Source of the DNA: Prorocentrum cordatum
Lineage: Eukaryota > Sar > Dinophyceae > Prorocentrales > Prorocentraceae
Reading direction: 5' to 3'
Assembly (NCBI GenBank): GCA_963575745.1
Contig: CAUYUJ010014330.1
Span: 1 to 64,000, forward strand
Length of the DNA stretch: 64,000 nt
Of the stretch, positions 62,669 through 64,000 are shown piece by piece; the first letter of the stretch is position 1, and every line of letters begins with the position of its first letter. Below the pieces are notes generated by a model. That model saw nothing but the letters and a program-made list of their open reading frames with translations, did not search any database and was not told the DNA's origin. The position numbers and the translations under genes were made by a program.

Positions 62669-63337
62669 CGGAAACCCAACTCGTTGGGCGCTTGCCCAAA
62701 TGAGCTTGACAACGCACACTTTGTCGTAACGGCGATTGGGGGGCTGGAGCAGGGAACCTGAGCTCCGGCGAAGGGGGTTTGACTCGTCCCCCTTTGCGCC
62801 TTGAGCCGGTTTCCCTCCCCCTTTTCCTCCTTTTCCCCCTCGGTCGTCTTCTATGCCTGACCCAAAAGCAGCAGGGGGACGTAGCGAGCAGTCAGCGCAC
62901 AGGCCTCCAGAGCAGAGCGGGCGCGAGGACGGTGGTCTCTGTCGTTTTGCGCGCCCCGGAACTATCGACCCCGTCCCCAGGAGGCTCTTCTTCTGCCTTC
63001 GTCGGTGCTGTGGGGTGTCTTGACGGCGCCGCTCGTGGAGGGAGCTCTGCACCTTCCAGCTGGTGCGTGGTCGTTTTTTTGGGCCCTGGAGCTCTTTGAC
63101 CCCGTCCCAGTCGGCAGGGTGCGCTGGTGCGTGGTCGTTTGTCGTGGGCCCTGGAGCTCTTTGACCCCGTCCCATCGACCAGGTGCTCTCGGCATCTTGG
63201 TTGCGCCAGGAGGTCTGGACCCGATCCCTGTTGGCAGGTGTCCCCACACCCGGAGAGAGCAGGCATCTTGTGGTCTGCACGGCAGGGTCCGTGGCCATCT
63301 GGGCTCAGGTGGCTCACAGGGTGTTGCACGGAAACTT
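62669..63337 (+). repeat. Right 669-bp terminal direct repeat of retroelement
   Basis: Partner of 58210-58878. Flanks of the pair (TTGTTG before the left, GCCGCC after the right) give no evident target duplication. Confidence 0.85.
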
Positions 63338-63435
63338 GCCGCCCGCCCGCCCCTTCGTGCATGTATTCCATATTGGCAACGGCAGCAGTCATCTGTTTTC
63401 TTGTTTATTCGAGGTGGTGCGCTGAGCAGCCAGAG

Positions 63436-64000
63436 ATGTCCAAGAGCAGCCACGAACGCAGTGCCGCGCCGGCTGGAGAAGCGAGGTGGTCTACCACACA
63501 ACTTCGTGCAGCAGGTGTCTCACTCCCCAAAAAGTCCAAAGACATCACGTCGCGGGTTGACTGTCCGCATGAATGTGCTAGGGCGTTTGCCCCGAGAGAC
63601 CAAGTCCTTGCGGCGCTCGTGCGAGGCGACCATCTTCGGATGTTCCCATTGCTGAAGTCTTTGGGCCAACTGAAGGTGACGAGGCAAATTCTGGCAGTAA
63701 CGGGAATTGGCCACCTTGTGGCGGATGCGTCCCTTTGGAGACGGTCGCCGCACCCCCGCGCAGTAATATTTGCTAGGGTGTTGAAGCAGAAATGGATCTT
63801 GGACGTCAGAGGGACTGATACGCTGGACATAATAAGTGCGGATTTGCGGGGCGAGTTGAAAGGGTTCAAGAACGAATCTTTCCTCTGCGCGGTGAACGTA
63901 TGGTCAGATGTGCTAGAAGAGATGGATTCGCCGCCGCTGCCGCGTCATGTGCGCCAGCGTCTCGGGCTCATACTCACATTGTGCGATTGCAACCACATCA
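63436..64000 (+). CDS. TFIIS N-terminal (LW) domain protein, 3' end outside window
   Basis: 188 codons from the ATG of MSKSSHERSAAPAG to the window end, no stop. Residues about 68-125 read MFPLLKSLGQLKVTRQILAV, TGIGHLVADASLWRRSPHPR and AVIFARVLKQKWILDV. This fits the four-helix LW domain (LL..L..L.(V/M)T...L..T.IG..V..L......V...A..L...WK) of elongation factor TFIIS and relatives, which dock to transcription regulators. An in-frame upstream ATG (63361) would add a hydrophobic start (MYSILATAAVICFLVYSRW), and the frame is open back into the retroelement repeat. Start choice is therefore uncertain. Confidence 0.6.
   Translation, partial: MSKSSHERSAAPAGEARWSTTQLRAAGVSLPKKSKDITSRVDCPHECARAFAPRDQVLAALVRGDHLRMFPLLKSLGQLKVTRQILAVTGIGHLVADASLWRRSPHPRAVIFARVLKQKWILDVRGTDTLDIISADLRGELKGFKNESFLCAVNVWSDVLEEMDSPPLPRHVRQRLGLILTLCDCNHI

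Noticed and set aside
58210-63337. Classification as an ordinary Gypsy or Copia LTR element
   Set aside because: No TG...CA ends, no primer-binding site that I can match, no protease or integrase, and the RNase H style is not that of those groups.

Overview
The window looks like nuclear DNA of a dinoflagellate. The strongest marker is an exact copy of the 22-nt dinoflagellate spliced leader at 10162-10183, directly upstream of a retrotransposon ORF1. Supporting signs are three non-LTR retrotransposon ORF2 types that I recall as typical of dinoflagellates, GC-AG and GA-AG intron candidates with CAG|G junctions, very high GC, and a repeat load that leaves little host coding sequence. The species cannot be fixed from sequence alone; a large-genome lineage (Prorocentrum- or Polarella-like) is only a guess. 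Nothing prokaryotic, organellar, rRNA, tRNA or CRISPR was found.

Layout. 1-9.3 kb: GGA tracts, small inverted-repeat elements (MITEs), a CTTGG-type short-period block, an RNase H relic and a 0.75-kb tetranucleotide array. 9.3-17.0 kb: spliced-leader relic, LINE ORF1, broken endonuclease/RT/zinc-finger ORF2 of a second LINE, and an intact GC3-rich ORF1-like gene. 17-21.5 kb: MITEs, GGA-rich DNA and a 350-bp tandem repeat. 21.6-22.3 kb: a four-repeat CxxC...CxxC protein. 22.7-34 kb: CTTGG/CAAGA blocks, a 1.2-kb CCA array, a 1.5-kb segmental duplication and more MITEs. 35.7-38.6 kb: a 1.2-kb palindrome of 27-bp repeats beside about 51 copies of a 32-bp repeat. 38.6-44.4 kb: simple repeats. 44.4-47.5 kb: LINE with RT and RNase H, broken by one frameshift and one stop. 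47.5-52.5 kb: dispersed repeats and MITEs. 52.5-57.3 kb: what looks like one intron-rich host gene on + whose introns are filled by MITEs, two with 8-bp target duplications placed exactly on splice junctions. 58.2-63.3 kb: a retroelement with 669-bp direct terminal repeats (about 98% identical), a gag-like ORF with a candidate GC-AG intron, and an intact RT-RNase H ORF in the same frame as gag after a single TGA. 63.4 kb to the edge: start of a gene with a TFIIS N-terminal (LW) type domain.

How the parts relate. Most of the window is a mobile-element graveyard. The non-LTR elements are decayed; the 58.2-63.3 kb element is the youngest and best preserved. Small TIR elements of at least seven families (called A, B, C, D, F, G, K below; letters are mine) have spread through introns and intergenic DNA. 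Family D behaves like an introner: its target duplication supplies the CAG|G at both ends of the intron. Many long GGA/TCC tracts sit inside family G elements or at the borders of coding islands.
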